A stretch of DNA of 64,000 nucleotides from assembly GCF_026625565.1 (NCBI RefSeq), contig NZ_CP112998.1, positions 1,366,501 through 1,430,500 of the forward strand. The letters are read 5' to 3'. Of this stretch, positions 5,492-15,145 are shown piece after piece. Positions within the stretch are counted from its first letter, which is position 1. The number at the start of each line of letters is the position of its first letter. Made by a program: the position numbers and the translations under genes. The notes beneath the pieces were generated by a model. That model ran no database searches and was not told the origin of the DNA. It was given only the letters and a program-made list of their open reading frames with translations. Source of the stretch: Dyadobacter pollutisoli (GTDB lineage: Bacteria > Bacteroidota > Bacteroidia > Cytophagales > Spirosomataceae).

Positions 5492-8017
5492 TCAGCCCGG
5501 ATTATGATCGTGGTCACTAAGTGCCGGTAATCCTCTTCGCTTCCAGAATTTGTAAATCTCAAACCAAAAAACGGATATAAATCCAACCAACATGCTCAGT
5601 AAAATCTGCGCTGGGTCGGGAGTTCCCAACTTAAAAAGTGTTCTTAGCGTGGCATTAAGGAAAATAAGAGCGCAAAGCGACATAGATATCGCTAACACCC
5701 ACTGGATCAGGTCGTTTTTATAGCTCAACGTTGTAAATAGCGATTTTTGAAATGAACGGTTTGTCAGCGTCAAAGAGAAATTGGCCGAAATCAGACAGGT
5801 GAAAACCAAAGACCTGGTTAGTGGCCCTGAATAGTCATTGTGCAACGCATACCAATATACGCCAAACAAGCCCGCTGTAATGACCAGGCCTTGGAGAATG
5901 CTGAGCAGTACTTCACCTGAACTAAGCAAGCTACTTGTGAATGGGCGTGGCGGCTGTGACAGGACATCTTCGTCGGCAGGCTCATTTTCGTAAACGATCG
6001 AACAGGTCGGTCCCATGATCAGTTCAAAAAAGATCACGTGGACCGGAGTGAAAATTTCTGCATATCTCCATCCGAGCAGCAGCGGTACAAACACGGTGAG
6101 AATGATTGGGATATGGATGGAAATAATATACCGGATCGCTTTTTTCAAGTTGCTATATATTCTTCGCCCAGCCGAGATGGCGTCTACCAATCCTGACAGG
6201 TCATCCTGCTGCAGAATAAGTGCGGAGGCCTGCTTGGCGATTTCGCTTCCCTTTTTGCCCATGGCAATGCCAATATGAGCCGCCTTTAGCGCCGGACCGT
6301 CATTTACACCATCACCGATCATGGCCACAATGTGGCCATTGGCTTTCAGCGCATTGATGACCAGGAGTTTTGCCTCAGGAAACATGCGGGCGAAAATTGC
6401 CGTGTTTGTTACTGACTTTCTAAGATTCTTCTCATCCTGCCCCATCAAACTCTGTCCGGTCAAGACATTTTCCACGCCACGAAACCCGATCTGCGCTGCT
6501 ATGTTCCGGGTCGTGGCTGCATGGTCGCCGGTAATGATTTTTACTTGCATCCCAGCTCGATAAAGAGACTCGAGTACGGACTGGATGTTCTCCTTAGGAG
6601 GGTCGTAAAAAGCGATAAGTCCTACAAAGTGAAAATCGATTTGCTGCTGGGTTTGTGGGAATTCCTTCCCGGAAAAATTACTCTCACCAATACCTAAAAC
6701 CCGGTATCCGCTCTTTGTGAATTCATTGACAGCCTTCAGGGTGTTTTCCTTCTCTTCATCGCTTAATCGGCATACCGATAAGATAGCCTCTTGCGCCCCT
6801 TTTGCGGCTATGATCCTTGTACCAGCCGCGTTTTCAAATGCGTGAGTCATCATCGGGGGGGGTCCACTCAGCGGATATTCATACACCATCTGGAAGCCAG
6901 GGCGGTCATCCTTGTCCGACCACTGTTGATATGCCTGGTGAATGGCGATTTCCATAGGGTCAAACGGGTCGGGCTCACTTGCCCACATGGCTGTTGACAA
7001 GAGATGAAGGGTCCCGCGGTTCAATTTGTCAGTAATAGATACAATTGCATCTTCGTCAGGCAGATAGATCCCAGCCAGCGACATCCTGTTTTCAGTGATG
7101 GTTCCTGTTTTGTCCGTACAAATAATGGTGGCGCTTCCAAGGGCCTCAATGGTTTTTGCATTCTTGACGATAACGCCCATTTTCATCAGGCGAAATGCAC
7201 CCAATGCCATAAACGTGGTGAATGCAACGGGTATTTCCTCGGGCAGAATACTCATCGCTAGGGTAAGTGCCTTCATCAGACTGTCCAGTACATTTTGTGA
7301 CCTGCTGTAATTGATCGTCCAGACAAACGAAAACACAACAGCGCCAATCAATGCCATATTCCTTACCAGGTGATTGATCTGGATTTGCAGCGGTGTTTTC
7401 TGGGTTTCAATTGAGTCGAGGCTTTCCCCAATCTGGGCGAGCCGTGTTTGATTTCCAATGGCTGTCACAAGGCAGACCGCGCGGCCGCTGGCAACAAGGG
7501 TACCCTGGTAAATCGTTTCAGAAACATATCTGAAAACAGACATTGATTCCCCGCTTAAAATCGATTCATCGACCGAAAAATCGTGGGCGTTTATAATTGT
7601 ACCGTCCGCTGCAATCCGTTCTCCTTCTTGCAGGACCAGCCAATCCCCGACAACAATGTCTTCAACTGAAATCCTGGACTCGATCTTATTTCTAACGACA
7701 AGACTTTTGGGCTCGGTAAATTGCCTGAGCTTTTCCAGCGCACTTCTGCTTCTTGTATCCTGATAGAGCGAAACAATTGAGATCAGCACAATTGCGGCAA
7801 CCATCATGAAGCCTTCTTGAAGGGAGCCTGTCAAAAAATAGATGCTGGCAGCGACTAGGAGCAGTATCAGCATCGGCTCTTTGATCAGCGATATCAGCGC
7901 TACCAGAAATTCGTTTTTAGATCTCCCTTCCAGAAGATTCCGCCCGAACCTATCCCTAGACGCCAGGACCTGGGCATCAGTAAGCCCCTGACCTGCAACG
8001 GTATTCATATTTTGCAC
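5492..8017 (-). CDS. Cation-translocating P-type ATPase (P2-like, probably calcium-type)
   Basis: An 841-residue inner-membrane pump. The N-terminal cation ATPase domain is followed by two helices (about 40-90), the actuator loop LSGES (154-158), and membrane helix 4 with the ion-site motif LPEEIPV (258-264). The phosphorylation motif DKTGTITEN has Asp302. The nucleotide domain contains KGAQE near 406, the hinge is GDGVNDGPALKAA (568-580), and six C-terminal membrane helices follow. Length and architecture match calcium or related P2 ATPases, but the PEEIPV motif differs from the usual PEGLP, so the ion is uncertain. Such pumps occur beside Usp genes in other bacteria's stress loci, and here Usp genes flank both sides. 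Confidence 0.85.
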   Translation of the reverse strand: MQNMNTVAGQGLTDAQVLASRDRFGRNLLEGRSKNEFLVALISLIKEPMLILLLVAASIYFLTGSLQEGFMMVAAIVLISIVSLYQDTRSRSALEKLRQFTEPKSLVVRNKIESRISVEDIVVGDWLVLQEGERIAADGTIINAHDFSVDESILSGESMSVFRYVSETIYQGTLVASGRAVCLVTAIGNQTRLAQIGESLDSIETQKTPLQIQINHLVRNMALIGAVVFSFVWTINYSRSQNVLDSLMKALTLAMSILPEEIPVAFTTFMALGAFRLMKMGVIVKNAKTIEALGSATIICTDKTGTITENRMSLAGIYLPDEDAIVSITDKLNRGTLHLLSTAMWASEPDPFDPMEIAIHQAYQQWSDKDDRPGFQMVYEYPLSGPPPMMTHAFENAAGTRIIAAKGAQEAILSVCRLSDEEKENTLKAVNEFTKSGYRVLGIGESNFSGKEFPQTQQQIDFHFVGLIAFYDPPKENIQSVLESLYRAGMQVKIITGDHAATTRNIAAQIGFRGVENVLTGQSLMGQDEKNLRKSVTNTAIFARMFPEAKLLVINALKANGHIVAMIGDGVNDGPALKAAHIGIAMGKKGSEIAKQASALILQQDDLSGLVDAISAGRRIYSNLKKAIRYIISIHIPIILTVFVPLLLGWRYAEIFTPVHVIFFELIMGPTCSIVYENEPADEDVLSQPPRPFTSSLLSSGEVLLSILQGLVITAGLFGVYWYALHNDYSGPLTRSLVFTCLISANFSLTLTNRSFQKSLFTTLSYKNDLIQWVLAISMSLCALIFLNATLRTLFKLGTPDPAQILLSMLVGFISVFWFEIYKFWKRRGLPALSDHDHNPG

Positions 8018-8056
8018 GGGAGTATTGTTAGCATGATGGAGGCGAAATTGTGCTGA

Positions 8057-8923
8057 TCAGCTCAGGATCACCATCGGCGCTTTAAGATCGCTATCAACAG
8101 GCTCTTTGTGGTAAACTAATAGCGGAACTTGGGTATCGACGGTTAATTTTTTTGTCATCGAAGGATTCAGCAACTTTTCAAGAAAGCCTCTCCGCCGGTT
8201 AGAAACGATCAGCAAGTCCGCTTTTATTTGATCACAGTAATTTCCCAGCCGATCCATCACGTGATCACCATTGAGTATAGCGATGTCACCACGATCAATA
8301 CCCAGCTCACGCTCGATTTCATTAATATACTGCCCGTCAGGTTGGATGTCCAGCTGCTCGTCGGAATTCACTTTTACAAGTTGGAGCTTACTTTTTAATT
8401 GTTTGCTCAGAGCGACGACATCAAGCAGTATCTGCTTCTCGTCAAATTCCAGTTGGGTAGCATATACAATCTGATCGAACCGCGTCATTTTACTTTCCGG
8501 TGGTATAATTAGGACTGGGCAATGGGCATGCAGTGCAATGCCGGTTGCCGAGCTGCCTATCAATTTGTCTAAAAAGGTTCGGTGACCAGTCCTTCCAACG
8601 ATGATCAGATCCGCTGAAATTTCTTTGGCTTGTCTGAGTACAGCCGTTTCCACGCTATCTGTTTCGAAAATGGCGTCGGCACGGTACCCTTCCTGCTGGG
8701 CGTTGGAAACCCGTTGGTTCAGTTTTGCACGGTAATCGTCTTCCAACTGCGGATAGATGGGGGCCGTTCCAATCGATTCAGGGATCATATAATCGCCCAC
8801 GTAAGGCTGGTGGGCATACATGATCGATAGCTTTGCGCCGGTTTTAACAGCTATTTGCTTTGCTGCGGCCAATGCCTTGTCCCCGTTTTCGGAAAAGTCA
8901 ATAGGTACCAGGATCGTTTTCAT
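8057..8923 (-). CDS. Universal stress protein, two UspA domains
   Basis: A 288-residue tandem UspA protein. The first half begins MKTILVPIDFSENGDKAL and ends with GRTGHRTFLDKLIGSSA, which fits the ATP-binding pattern G-2x-G-9x-G-(S/T), so this half probably binds ATP. The second half (from about 150) keeps the fold but has SNRRRGFLEKLLNPS in place of the ATP motif and likely does not bind it. It lies 39 bases upstream of the P-type ATPase on the same strand, so the two may be co-transcribed. Role: cytosolic stress or energy-status sensor (family knowledge). Confidence 0.85.
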   Translation of the reverse strand: MKTILVPIDFSENGDKALAAAKQIAVKTGAKLSIMYAHQPYVGDYMIPESIGTAPIYPQLEDDYRAKLNQRVSNAQQEGYRADAIFETDSVETAVLRQAKEISADLIIVGRTGHRTFLDKLIGSSATGIALHAHCPVLIIPPESKMTRFDQIVYATQLEFDEKQILLDVVALSKQLKSKLQLVKVNSDEQLDIQPDGQYINEIERELGIDRGDIAILNGDHVMDRLGNYCDQIKADLLIVSNRRRGFLEKLLNPSMTKKLTVDTQVPLLVYHKEPVDSDLKAPMVILS

Positions 8924-9084
8924 ATGAATGCAAGTAAATGTGAGAGGCTCTTATCGAGTGTGTTACAAAAATCGCGGCTGTTAGCCTGCAAAAGAATGAC
9001 GAAGGTCATGCCCTTTTGAAAGCTTGGTCAGTCGATGGGTTTTTTTGATCAATAAATTTGCTTAGTCAAGGATAATAGCGAAAA
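8924..9084. promoter_or_regulatory. Divergent promoter region
   Basis: This gap separates the minus-strand Usp from plus-strand sequence. TAAATTTG at 9053-9060 matches the Bacteroidota -7 consensus TAnnTTTG on the plus strand, but no TTTG box at the usual upstream spacing is evident. If used, it originally drove the now broken phosphotransferase-like gene and perhaps dodecin beyond it. Confidence 0.3.
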
Positions 9085-9552
9085 ATGAACGGTGGCGGCA
9101 CAATCAATTCCATTTTTGATGTCGATCTTTCGGCAAAACCGGGTGAAAGCTATTGGACTGACGGCAACCGGGGGCAGCGAGAGGAATCTATCTACTTCCT
9201 TTCGATGGGCCGCTTCCACGATGATCTTGAGAGGAAACCGGCAGGCAAACCAGAAAGCAATGTTCGCGAAGCATGTTCAATTTGGAAGATCCCCAGGGAA
9301 GCTCATTTAGGTTTATTTACCGGCAGTAAGGAAGCAGTATGCCAACCGGATGAAACAACGCGTGGCATTGGGGTTTACAAGGGACATCCACGGCGATCTT
9401 CACAGTGGCAATATCTTTAATGGATGGCCAGCCCATCATCTTCGACTGCATTGAATACAATGATGCTTTCAGGCAGATCGATGTGTTGAGCGAACGCGGC
9501 GGAAAAGTATCTGCGCCTGATCAGCGATTATATTAATCAAGCACAAGCCTAG
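9085..9552 (+). pseudogene. Degraded aminoglycoside-phosphotransferase-like gene
   Basis: Homology moves through all three frames. One frame reads LPAVRKQYANRMKQRV and then FTRDIHGDLHSGNIFNG (about 9310-9430), the conserved brace and catalytic loop of APH-like kinases. A shift leads to PIIFDCIEYNDAFRQIDVLS (9432-9491), another hallmark of the bifunctional phosphotransferase/ATP-binding family. A third frame gives RAAEKYLRLISDYINQ, ending at TAG 9550. The remainder of the kinase domain is missing, and the part before about 9230 is not recognisable. Frameshifts and deletions make this a clear pseudogene. Related genes sit in Usp/phosphoketolase clusters elsewhere (from memory). Confidence 0.7.
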
Positions 9553-9668
9553 TCTGATTTTTTTCATCAGGTAAAAACGGGAAAGACGCGATGATCTTGT
9601 GGCACATTTATTTACAAGTGCCCGGAAAAAAAAGAAGGCTAATAAGTTCAACCTTAACCATTACGGAT

Positions 9669-9890
9669 ATGTCTGTTGTAAAAGTAATCGAAGTGCTGGC
9701 AAACTCGACCCAAAGCTGGGAGGATGCCGCCCAAACCGCAGTAACAGAAGCTGCAAAGTCTTTAAAAAGCATACGTTCAGTATATGTCAAGGAATTCCAG
9801 GCTGTGGAGGAAAACGACCAGATCACCCAGTACCGCATCAATGCCAAGATCAGCTTCGAATTGAAAGATAGTGAAGGGCCACAAACCTAG
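9669..9890 (+). CDS. Dodecin family flavin-binding protein
   Basis: A 73-residue protein starting MSVVKVIEVLANSTQSWEDA, followed by a helix and three strands (VYVKEFQAV, TQYRINAKISFEL). This is the small dodecin fold that assembles as a hollow dodecamer and stores flavins. A longer frame opens at 9591, but the internal ATG at 9669 gives the canonical N-terminus. The strand that usually carries the flavin-stacking Trp reads IRSVYVKEF here, so that Trp is absent. The gene heads a run of co-directional genes (Gfo, ackA, phosphoketolase) with gaps of 20-50 bases. Confidence 0.85.
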   Translation: MSVVKVIEVLANSTQSWEDAAQTAVTEAAKSLKSIRSVYVKEFQAVEENDQITQYRINAKISFELKDSEGPQT

Positions 9891-9941
9891 CTGCTTGCCG
9901 TCTGGATTGTATCCAATCTTATTCAACAAAAAAACACTCGT

Positions 9942-10979
9942 ATGGAAAACGGAAAAGAAAGGCTGGGCGTCGCCCTGGTTGGTCTGGGGCAGTACGCTAC
10001 AGGTCAGCTGATGCCAGCATTGAAAGAGACAAAAAACTGCTGCCTGGCTGGTCTGGTGAGCGGTAGCAAAGAGAAATTGAAACAATATCAATCAGAGTTT
10101 GGTCTGGATGACAACGGTCTTTATAGCTACGAAGATTTTGACAAGATTGCTGATAACGACCAGATCGATATTGTCTACATCGTGCTGCCCAACAGCATGC
10201 ATGCCGAGTACAGCATCCGGGCCATGAAGGCGGGAAAGCATGTGATTTGTGAAAAGCCCATGGCAATGAATGTTCGAGAATGCGAGCATGTCATCGAGAC
10301 GATCGGGCAAACCGGGATGCATTTTTCGATGGGCTACCGCCTCCATTTTGATCCTTTTAACCGGGAGATGATGCGGCTTGGCCAGGGGGAAAAGTTTGGA
10401 CAGGTAAAAAAAATCACACTTTTGGACAGCATGGATATTGGTGAGTCAAATCAATGGCGGCTTGATCCGAAGCGCTCGGGCGGTGGGCCTTTGGTAAACA
10501 ACGGCATTTACTGCATCCAGGCAGCGATCTATATCACCGGCAAACTTCCCACCGTGGTGGATGCACGCTTTGCAGATAAAACAGACCCGTCCAAATTCCA
10601 GGGATTGGAGGAAGGGATTACCTGGACGATGTATTTTGGAGACGAAGTGATTGCCGACTGCGAATGTAGCTACTCCAAAAACCAGAACCTGATGCGCGCC
10701 GAAGCAGAGTCGGGCTGGTTTGAGCTGGACCCGGCCTACGAATATGAGGGTTTGAAAGGAAGGACTTCGGAAGGAGGGATGGATTGTAAGCCAGTCAACC
10801 AGCAAGCTTTGCAAATGGACGACTTTGCGCTTTGCATCATTACTGACCAGCCATCCAGGGTGCCCGCCGAAATGGGTTTGCGTGATATGAAGATCATCGC
10901 CGCTATTTATGAATCTGCCGAAAAACATTCGAAAATCGATTTGTATCTCAATGAGTTTGCCGAGCTCAGTGAACCATAA
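9942..10979 (+). CDS. Gfo/Idh/MocA family oxidoreductase (cytosolic)
   Basis: A 345-residue NAD(P)-dependent sugar oxidoreductase. The Rossmann motif VALVGLGQYA is near residue 10, and the family signature GKHVICEKPMAMN has Lys105. The C-terminal alpha/beta domain includes GGGPLVNNGIYCIQAA, with a late His/Asp region. There is no signal peptide, so it is cytosolic. It is closely related to the exported copy at 41980-43068 over the whole N-terminal domain (both have VLPxSMHxEY and YxxFDxIA). Substrate is not predictable; glucose, inositol or a keto-sugar is possible. It lies 42 bases before ackA. Confidence 0.85.
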   Translation: MENGKERLGVALVGLGQYATGQLMPALKETKNCCLAGLVSGSKEKLKQYQSEFGLDDNGLYSYEDFDKIADNDQIDIVYIVLPNSMHAEYSIRAMKAGKHVICEKPMAMNVRECEHVIETIGQTGMHFSMGYRLHFDPFNREMMRLGQGEKFGQVKKITLLDSMDIGESNQWRLDPKRSGGGPLVNNGIYCIQAAIYITGKLPTVVDARFADKTDPSKFQGLEEGITWTMYFGDEVIADCECSYSKNQNLMRAEAESGWFELDPAYEYEGLKGRTSEGGMDCKPVNQQALQMDDFALCIITDQPSRVPAEMGLRDMKIIAAIYESAEKHSKIDLYLNEFAELSEP

Positions 10980-11021
10980 TCCGGTCGTGCACAACATTGA
11001 AAATACCTAAACTCTGATTAG

Positions 11022-12188
11022 ATGTCACCAACGATCCTGGCCGTTAATGCAGGCTCTTCCAGTCTAAAATTTAAAGTTTTCAATGCTCATACAATGGAAA
11101 TGATCTGGGCTGGGAAAGCTATGGGGATAGGGTCTATAAGCGGAAGCTTTCATGTAACTGATGAGAATGGCCACGATGTTGTTTCAAAGAAACTAAGGGA
11201 CACATCCGAGCCACAGGTGATTGAAATGCTGATCAACTGGATTGATGAAAAGGAGCTTATCATCCAGGGCATTGGCCATCGGGTGGTCCATGGAGGTGCA
11301 CGTTTTTTTGAGCCTGCAATAGTTAGCAAATCGCTCATCGGGGAGTTGAAAAAGGTTGAAAAACTTGCGCCGCTGCACCTTCCCGACATACTTTCAAATT
11401 TGTCCAGTTTTTTGCAAGCATTCCCCAAAACATTGCAGGTTGCCAGTTTCGATACCGAATTTCATAAGGATATACCCGACCAGGCCAAATATTACGCGTT
11501 GCCTGCAAACATCAGAAAGGCAGGGGTACACCGATATGGATTTCACGGCCTATCCTGTCAGTATATCATCTCGCATTTGAAACAAATGAGGGTTGGAATT
11601 GAAGGCAAAAAGATATTGATTGCCCACCTCGGAAGCGGTTCGAGTCTGACGGCTGTTCTGAATGGCAAAAGTGTTGATACTGCGATGGGGTTTACACCTG
11701 CCGGAGGGTTGATCATGGGATCGCGTTCGGGAGATATTGATCCGGGGATCGCACCATTTTTATTGAGGTCGCGGAACTTGTCTGCTAGACAGCTCGATGA
11801 ATTGTTCAACAAAAAATCCGGTTTGCTGGGCATTTCAGGAAAGACAGACGAGATCTCAAAGCTTCTTGAAAAAGAAAAGTCAGATCCGGCTTCGCGATTG
11901 GCCCTGGCCATGTTCTGTTATTCGGTAAAGAAGGCGATTGGTCAGTTTGCAGCCGTTCTGAACGGATTAGACGAACTGGTCTTTACAGGTGGAATCGGAG
12001 AAAACGTTCCACAAATCCGACAGAGAATCTGCGATGAAATGGATTACCTGGGAATTCTTCTGGATGAAAATTTGAACGCGAAACATCCAGCCGAGACTAT
12101 TAGCAGTGAGTATAGCAAAGTTTGCGTCCGTGTGATCGCCGCGAACGAAGAGTACGTTTTGGCTGAAAATGTGAAGGCGTTTTTATAA
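11022..12188 (+). CDS. ackA: Acetate kinase
   Basis: A 388-residue enzyme that interconverts acetyl phosphate plus ADP with acetate plus ATP. It shows the ASKHA signatures: VNAGSSSLKFKVF at the N-terminus, GHRVVHGGARF, FDTEFH, RYGFHGLS, HLGSGSSLTAV, GFTPAGGLIMGSRSGDIDP and FTGGIGEN. Length is normal (about 400). It is followed after 21 bases by phosphoketolase, whose product acetyl phosphate is its substrate, so the pair forms a phosphoketolase-to-acetate route with ATP gain. No phosphotransacetylase gene is seen nearby. Confidence 0.95.
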   Translation: MSPTILAVNAGSSSLKFKVFNAHTMEMIWAGKAMGIGSISGSFHVTDENGHDVVSKKLRDTSEPQVIEMLINWIDEKELIIQGIGHRVVHGGARFFEPAIVSKSLIGELKKVEKLAPLHLPDILSNLSSFLQAFPKTLQVASFDTEFHKDIPDQAKYYALPANIRKAGVHRYGFHGLSCQYIISHLKQMRVGIEGKKILIAHLGSGSSLTAVLNGKSVDTAMGFTPAGGLIMGSRSGDIDPGIAPFLLRSRNLSARQLDELFNKKSGLLGISGKTDEISKLLEKEKSDPASRLALAMFCYSVKKAIGQFAAVLNGLDELVFTGGIGENVPQIRQRICDEMDYLGILLDENLNAKHPAETISSEYSKVCVRVIAANEEYVLAENVKAFL

Positions 12189-12209
12189 ACCAATCAGTGT
12201 AGAATAGAT

Positions 12210-14558
12210 ATGGACGATAACAATTTTGAGCTGCTGCATCAATACTGGCAGGCGTGCAATTACTTGGCGGTTGGGCAAATATATCTGAAAGACAACGTAC
12301 TACTCAAACAGCCGCTGACGGTTGCGCACATTAAGCCACGGCTTCTCGGCCATTGGGGCACTTCCCCAGGATTAAACCTGATCTATGTCCACTTAAACAG
12401 GTTGATTAATGCTACCGGGGCAAAAATACTGTTCATCGCAGGCCCTGGCCACGGCGCACCAGCCGTACTGGCAAATACCTATCTGGAAGGAAGTTACACC
12501 GATATATATCCCGAGATTACACAAGATGAGCAAGGCATCCAAAAATTTTTCAGGCAATTCTCTACGCCAGGCGGCATTCCGAGCCATGTAAGTGCTGACA
12601 CACCTGGCTCCATCCATGAAGGAGGTGAGCTGGGATATTGCCTTTCTCACGCCGCTGGGGCCGTGTTCGATAATCCTGACCTGATCGCAGCATGCGTGAT
12701 CGGTGACGGTGAGGCCGAAACTGCACCGCTCGAAGGAAGCTGGAAATCAATCCGTTTTCTAAATCCGGGGCGTGATGGGGCTGTGCTGCCAATCCTTCAT
12801 TTGAACGGGTATAAGATTTCAAGTCCAACTGTACTGAGCAGGCTCCCGAAACAACATGCGATTGATTATTTGAAAAGCTATGGATATGAAGTTCATTGGG
12901 TTGAAGGCAGCGATCCCAAAGAAGTCCATGCTGATTTGGCAAAGCAACTTGATCGGGCATATCAAAAAATCCGGGAAATACAGCAGGCTGCACGCAGCGG
13001 TAGCGACTGGCAGCAAATGCCTTGGCCATTGATTGTGCTTCAAACCCCCAAAGGATGGACTTGCCCTAAGGAACTTGACGGCCAAAAGCTGGAAGGTACA
13101 TTTAGGTCACATCAAGTGCCTTTGGAAGATGTTACCCAAGACGATCAGCAACTTGCGCTGCTTGAGAAATGGCTTCGCAGCTACCAGCCCGAACAGCTTT
13201 TTGATGAGCAGGGCAGGTTAACGTCAAACCTTAAAGGTCTGATCCCGGATGCTTCCAAGCGAATGGGGAGCAACTTATCTGCAAATGGTGGATTAAAGTT
13301 AAAAGAGCTCAATCTGCCCGAGCCGCAACATTACCAGCTGGAAGTACGTTTGCCGGGCCAACATTTTGGGCAGGCCACCATGCAGCTTGGCAGATACCTG
13401 CGTGATGTTTTTAAATTAAATGAGAAGGCCGCTAACTTCCGCCTTTTTTGTCCTGATGAAACCGAATCCAACCGTCTGGGAGATGTCTTTGAAGCAACGG
13501 GCCGTTTTTATCTGGGTGAGCCCAGAAGTGAAGACGAAAACTTGTCTGAAACAGGGCGGGTTATGGAAGTGCTCAGCGAGCACCTGTGCCAGGGCTGGAT
13601 GGAAGGCTACCTGCTGACAGGAAGGCATGGAATATTTTCATGCTACGAGGCATTCATTACCATCATTGATTCGATGTTCAACCAATACGCAAAGTGGTTG
13701 AAAACGTGCAGCGAGCTTTCCTGGCGCGCGCCTTTGGCATCCTTTAATTACCTGCTGACTTCGCATACGTGGCGGCAGGACCACAATGGTTACAGTCATC
13801 AGGGCCCAGGCTTTATTGACACGGTTGCCAGCAAAAAGCGGGAGATCGTAAACATTTATCTGCCACCGGATGCGAATTCGCTGCTCGTGGTTATGCATGC
13901 ATGTCTGTCTTCCAAAGATAAAATAAACCTGGTAATCGCAGGCAAACAGCCTGAGCTGCAATGGATGGACTGGAAAGCTGCTATGCAGCATTGCGAAAAA
14001 GGGATTTCAGTTTGGGAATGGGCAGGGAACGATCAGAATTCAGAACCTGACATTATTCTTGCCTGTGCTGGTGATGTGCCAACATTGGAAGCTGTCGCTG
14101 CCAGCTGGCTGCTTCAAAAGCATTTCCCGGAGCTTAAAGTCCGGCTCGTCAATGTGGTCAACCTGTTATCCTTAACCCCGGGAAAAAACCATGCACATGG
14201 GGTTTCCGATGAAGATTTTACTAAAATATTTACGGAAAATACTCATGTCATTTTCGCCTTTCATGGATATGTGGGCATCATACATGATTTGATCCATGGA
14301 AGGCCGAATCCCGAGCGCTTCCATGTCAGGGGATTTAAAGAAGAAGGCACTACAACAACACCTTTTGATATGGTAGTGCTCAATGAAGCCAGCCGGTATC
14401 ACCTTGCTATCGAGGCTATTTCAAGAAGCGGGACCAAAGGTGCAGACCAGGTCATTGGTGGTTTCAACCAAAAACTATGGGAGCATCACCAATACATCCG
14501 GGAGCATTTGCAGGATATGCCCGAAATCAGGGATTGGAAATGGTTAATGCCAGCTTAA
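12210..14558 (+). CDS. xfp: Xylulose-5-phosphate/fructose-6-phosphate phosphoketolase
   Basis: A 782-residue thiamine-diphosphate enzyme that cleaves xylulose 5-phosphate or fructose 6-phosphate with phosphate to acetyl phosphate plus glyceraldehyde 3-phosphate or erythrose 4-phosphate. Visible motifs include GHWGTSPGLNLIYVHLNR, GPGHGAPA, the ThDP/Mg site GDGEAETAPLEGSW and the hydrophobic HLNGYKISSPT. Later come the SYEAF-like CYEAF and TSHTWRQDHNGYSHQGPGF blocks and a C-terminal HGYVG region. Full family length. It would feed AckA directly. With a xylan degradation locus 18 kb away, the pentose form of the reaction is plausible. Confidence 0.93.
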   Translation: MDDNNFELLHQYWQACNYLAVGQIYLKDNVLLKQPLTVAHIKPRLLGHWGTSPGLNLIYVHLNRLINATGAKILFIAGPGHGAPAVLANTYLEGSYTDIYPEITQDEQGIQKFFRQFSTPGGIPSHVSADTPGSIHEGGELGYCLSHAAGAVFDNPDLIAACVIGDGEAETAPLEGSWKSIRFLNPGRDGAVLPILHLNGYKISSPTVLSRLPKQHAIDYLKSYGYEVHWVEGSDPKEVHADLAKQLDRAYQKIREIQQAARSGSDWQQMPWPLIVLQTPKGWTCPKELDGQKLEGTFRSHQVPLEDVTQDDQQLALLEKWLRSYQPEQLFDEQGRLTSNLKGLIPDASKRMGSNLSANGGLKLKELNLPEPQHYQLEVRLPGQHFGQATMQLGRYLRDVFKLNEKAANFRLFCPDETESNRLGDVFEATGRFYLGEPRSEDENLSETGRVMEVLSEHLCQGWMEGYLLTGRHGIFSCYEAFITIIDSMFNQYAKWLKTCSELSWRAPLASFNYLLTSHTWRQDHNGYSHQGPGFIDTVASKKREIVNIYLPPDANSLLVVMHACLSSKDKINLVIAGKQPELQWMDWKAAMQHCEKGISVWEWAGNDQNSEPDIILACAGDVPTLEAVAASWLLQKHFPELKVRLVNVVNLLSLTPGKNHAHGVSDEDFTKIFTENTHVIFAFHGYVGIIHDLIHGRPNPERFHVRGFKEEGTTTTPFDMVVLNEASRYHLAIEAISRSGTKGADQVIGGFNQKLWEHHQYIREHLQDMPEIRDWKWLMPA

Positions 14559-14599
14559 TGTGATTTTATAATTTTTACCAATCAACAAACTTAGAAGCT

Positions 14600-15145
14600 A
14601 TGGAGAATAACACCAAAAATACATTGATCATCACTGCGTTATTTGCCGAGTCTAACCAGGCAGACAGCGCATATCAATCTTTACTGGAAAGTGGTATTAG
14701 TAAGGATAATATATCGCTTGTCATGTCCGACTATGCACATCAAGGTAGCCTTTCGGAAGCTGATAAAACACAGGCCGCCGATAGTGGCGGCAGGGGCGCT
14801 TTGCTGGGTGGAGCAGCGGGAGGGATCACGGCGGCAGTTGCCGCAGTGGCTACAAACATAGCATTGCCTGGCCTTGGGATTGTCTTTGTTGGCCCATTGC
14901 TGGCTGGACTAGCTGGCGCGGCAGGTGGCGCAATTGCCGGTGGTGCAATTGGTGCAATGGTTGGCAACGGATTTCCAAAAGAGCAGGCCGAACTTTACGA
15001 TGCAAAGATCAGGGAAGGGAGTTTCCTCGTAAGCGTGAATCCGGATAACCTGCTTCAAAACGATAGCATCATCAACATTTTTCGAAAGAATAACGGCTAT
15101 AACATTTATATCCACTATGGAAGTGACACGGGACAACCGGCTTAA
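14600..15145 (+). CDS. Glycine-zipper general stress protein
   Basis: A 181-residue protein of three parts. An N-terminal ferredoxin-like segment contains ALFAESNQADSAYQSLL and ISLVMSD. A long Gly/Ala zipper (about residues 70-135, with GGAAGG, GAAGGAIAGG and AIGAMVG) resembles membrane-inserting glycine zippers. The C-terminal part has EGSFLVSVNPDN and an FRKNNGYNIY tail. This layout matches the general-stress-protein 17M / low-temperature-induced family of unknown function. It follows phosphoketolase by 41 bases. A divergent paralogue is at 27081-27635. Confidence 0.75.
   Translation: MENNTKNTLIITALFAESNQADSAYQSLLESGISKDNISLVMSDYAHQGSLSEADKTQAADSGGRGALLGGAAGGITAAVAAVATNIALPGLGIVFVGPLLAGLAGAAGGAIAGGAIGAMVGNGFPKEQAELYDAKIREGSFLVSVNPDNLLQNDSIINIFRKNNGYNIYIHYGSDTGQPA

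Noticed and set aside
9085..9420. 111-codon ORF as an intact gene
   Set aside because: The conserved kinase motifs lie in other frames of the same region, so this frame is a by-product of a pseudogene.
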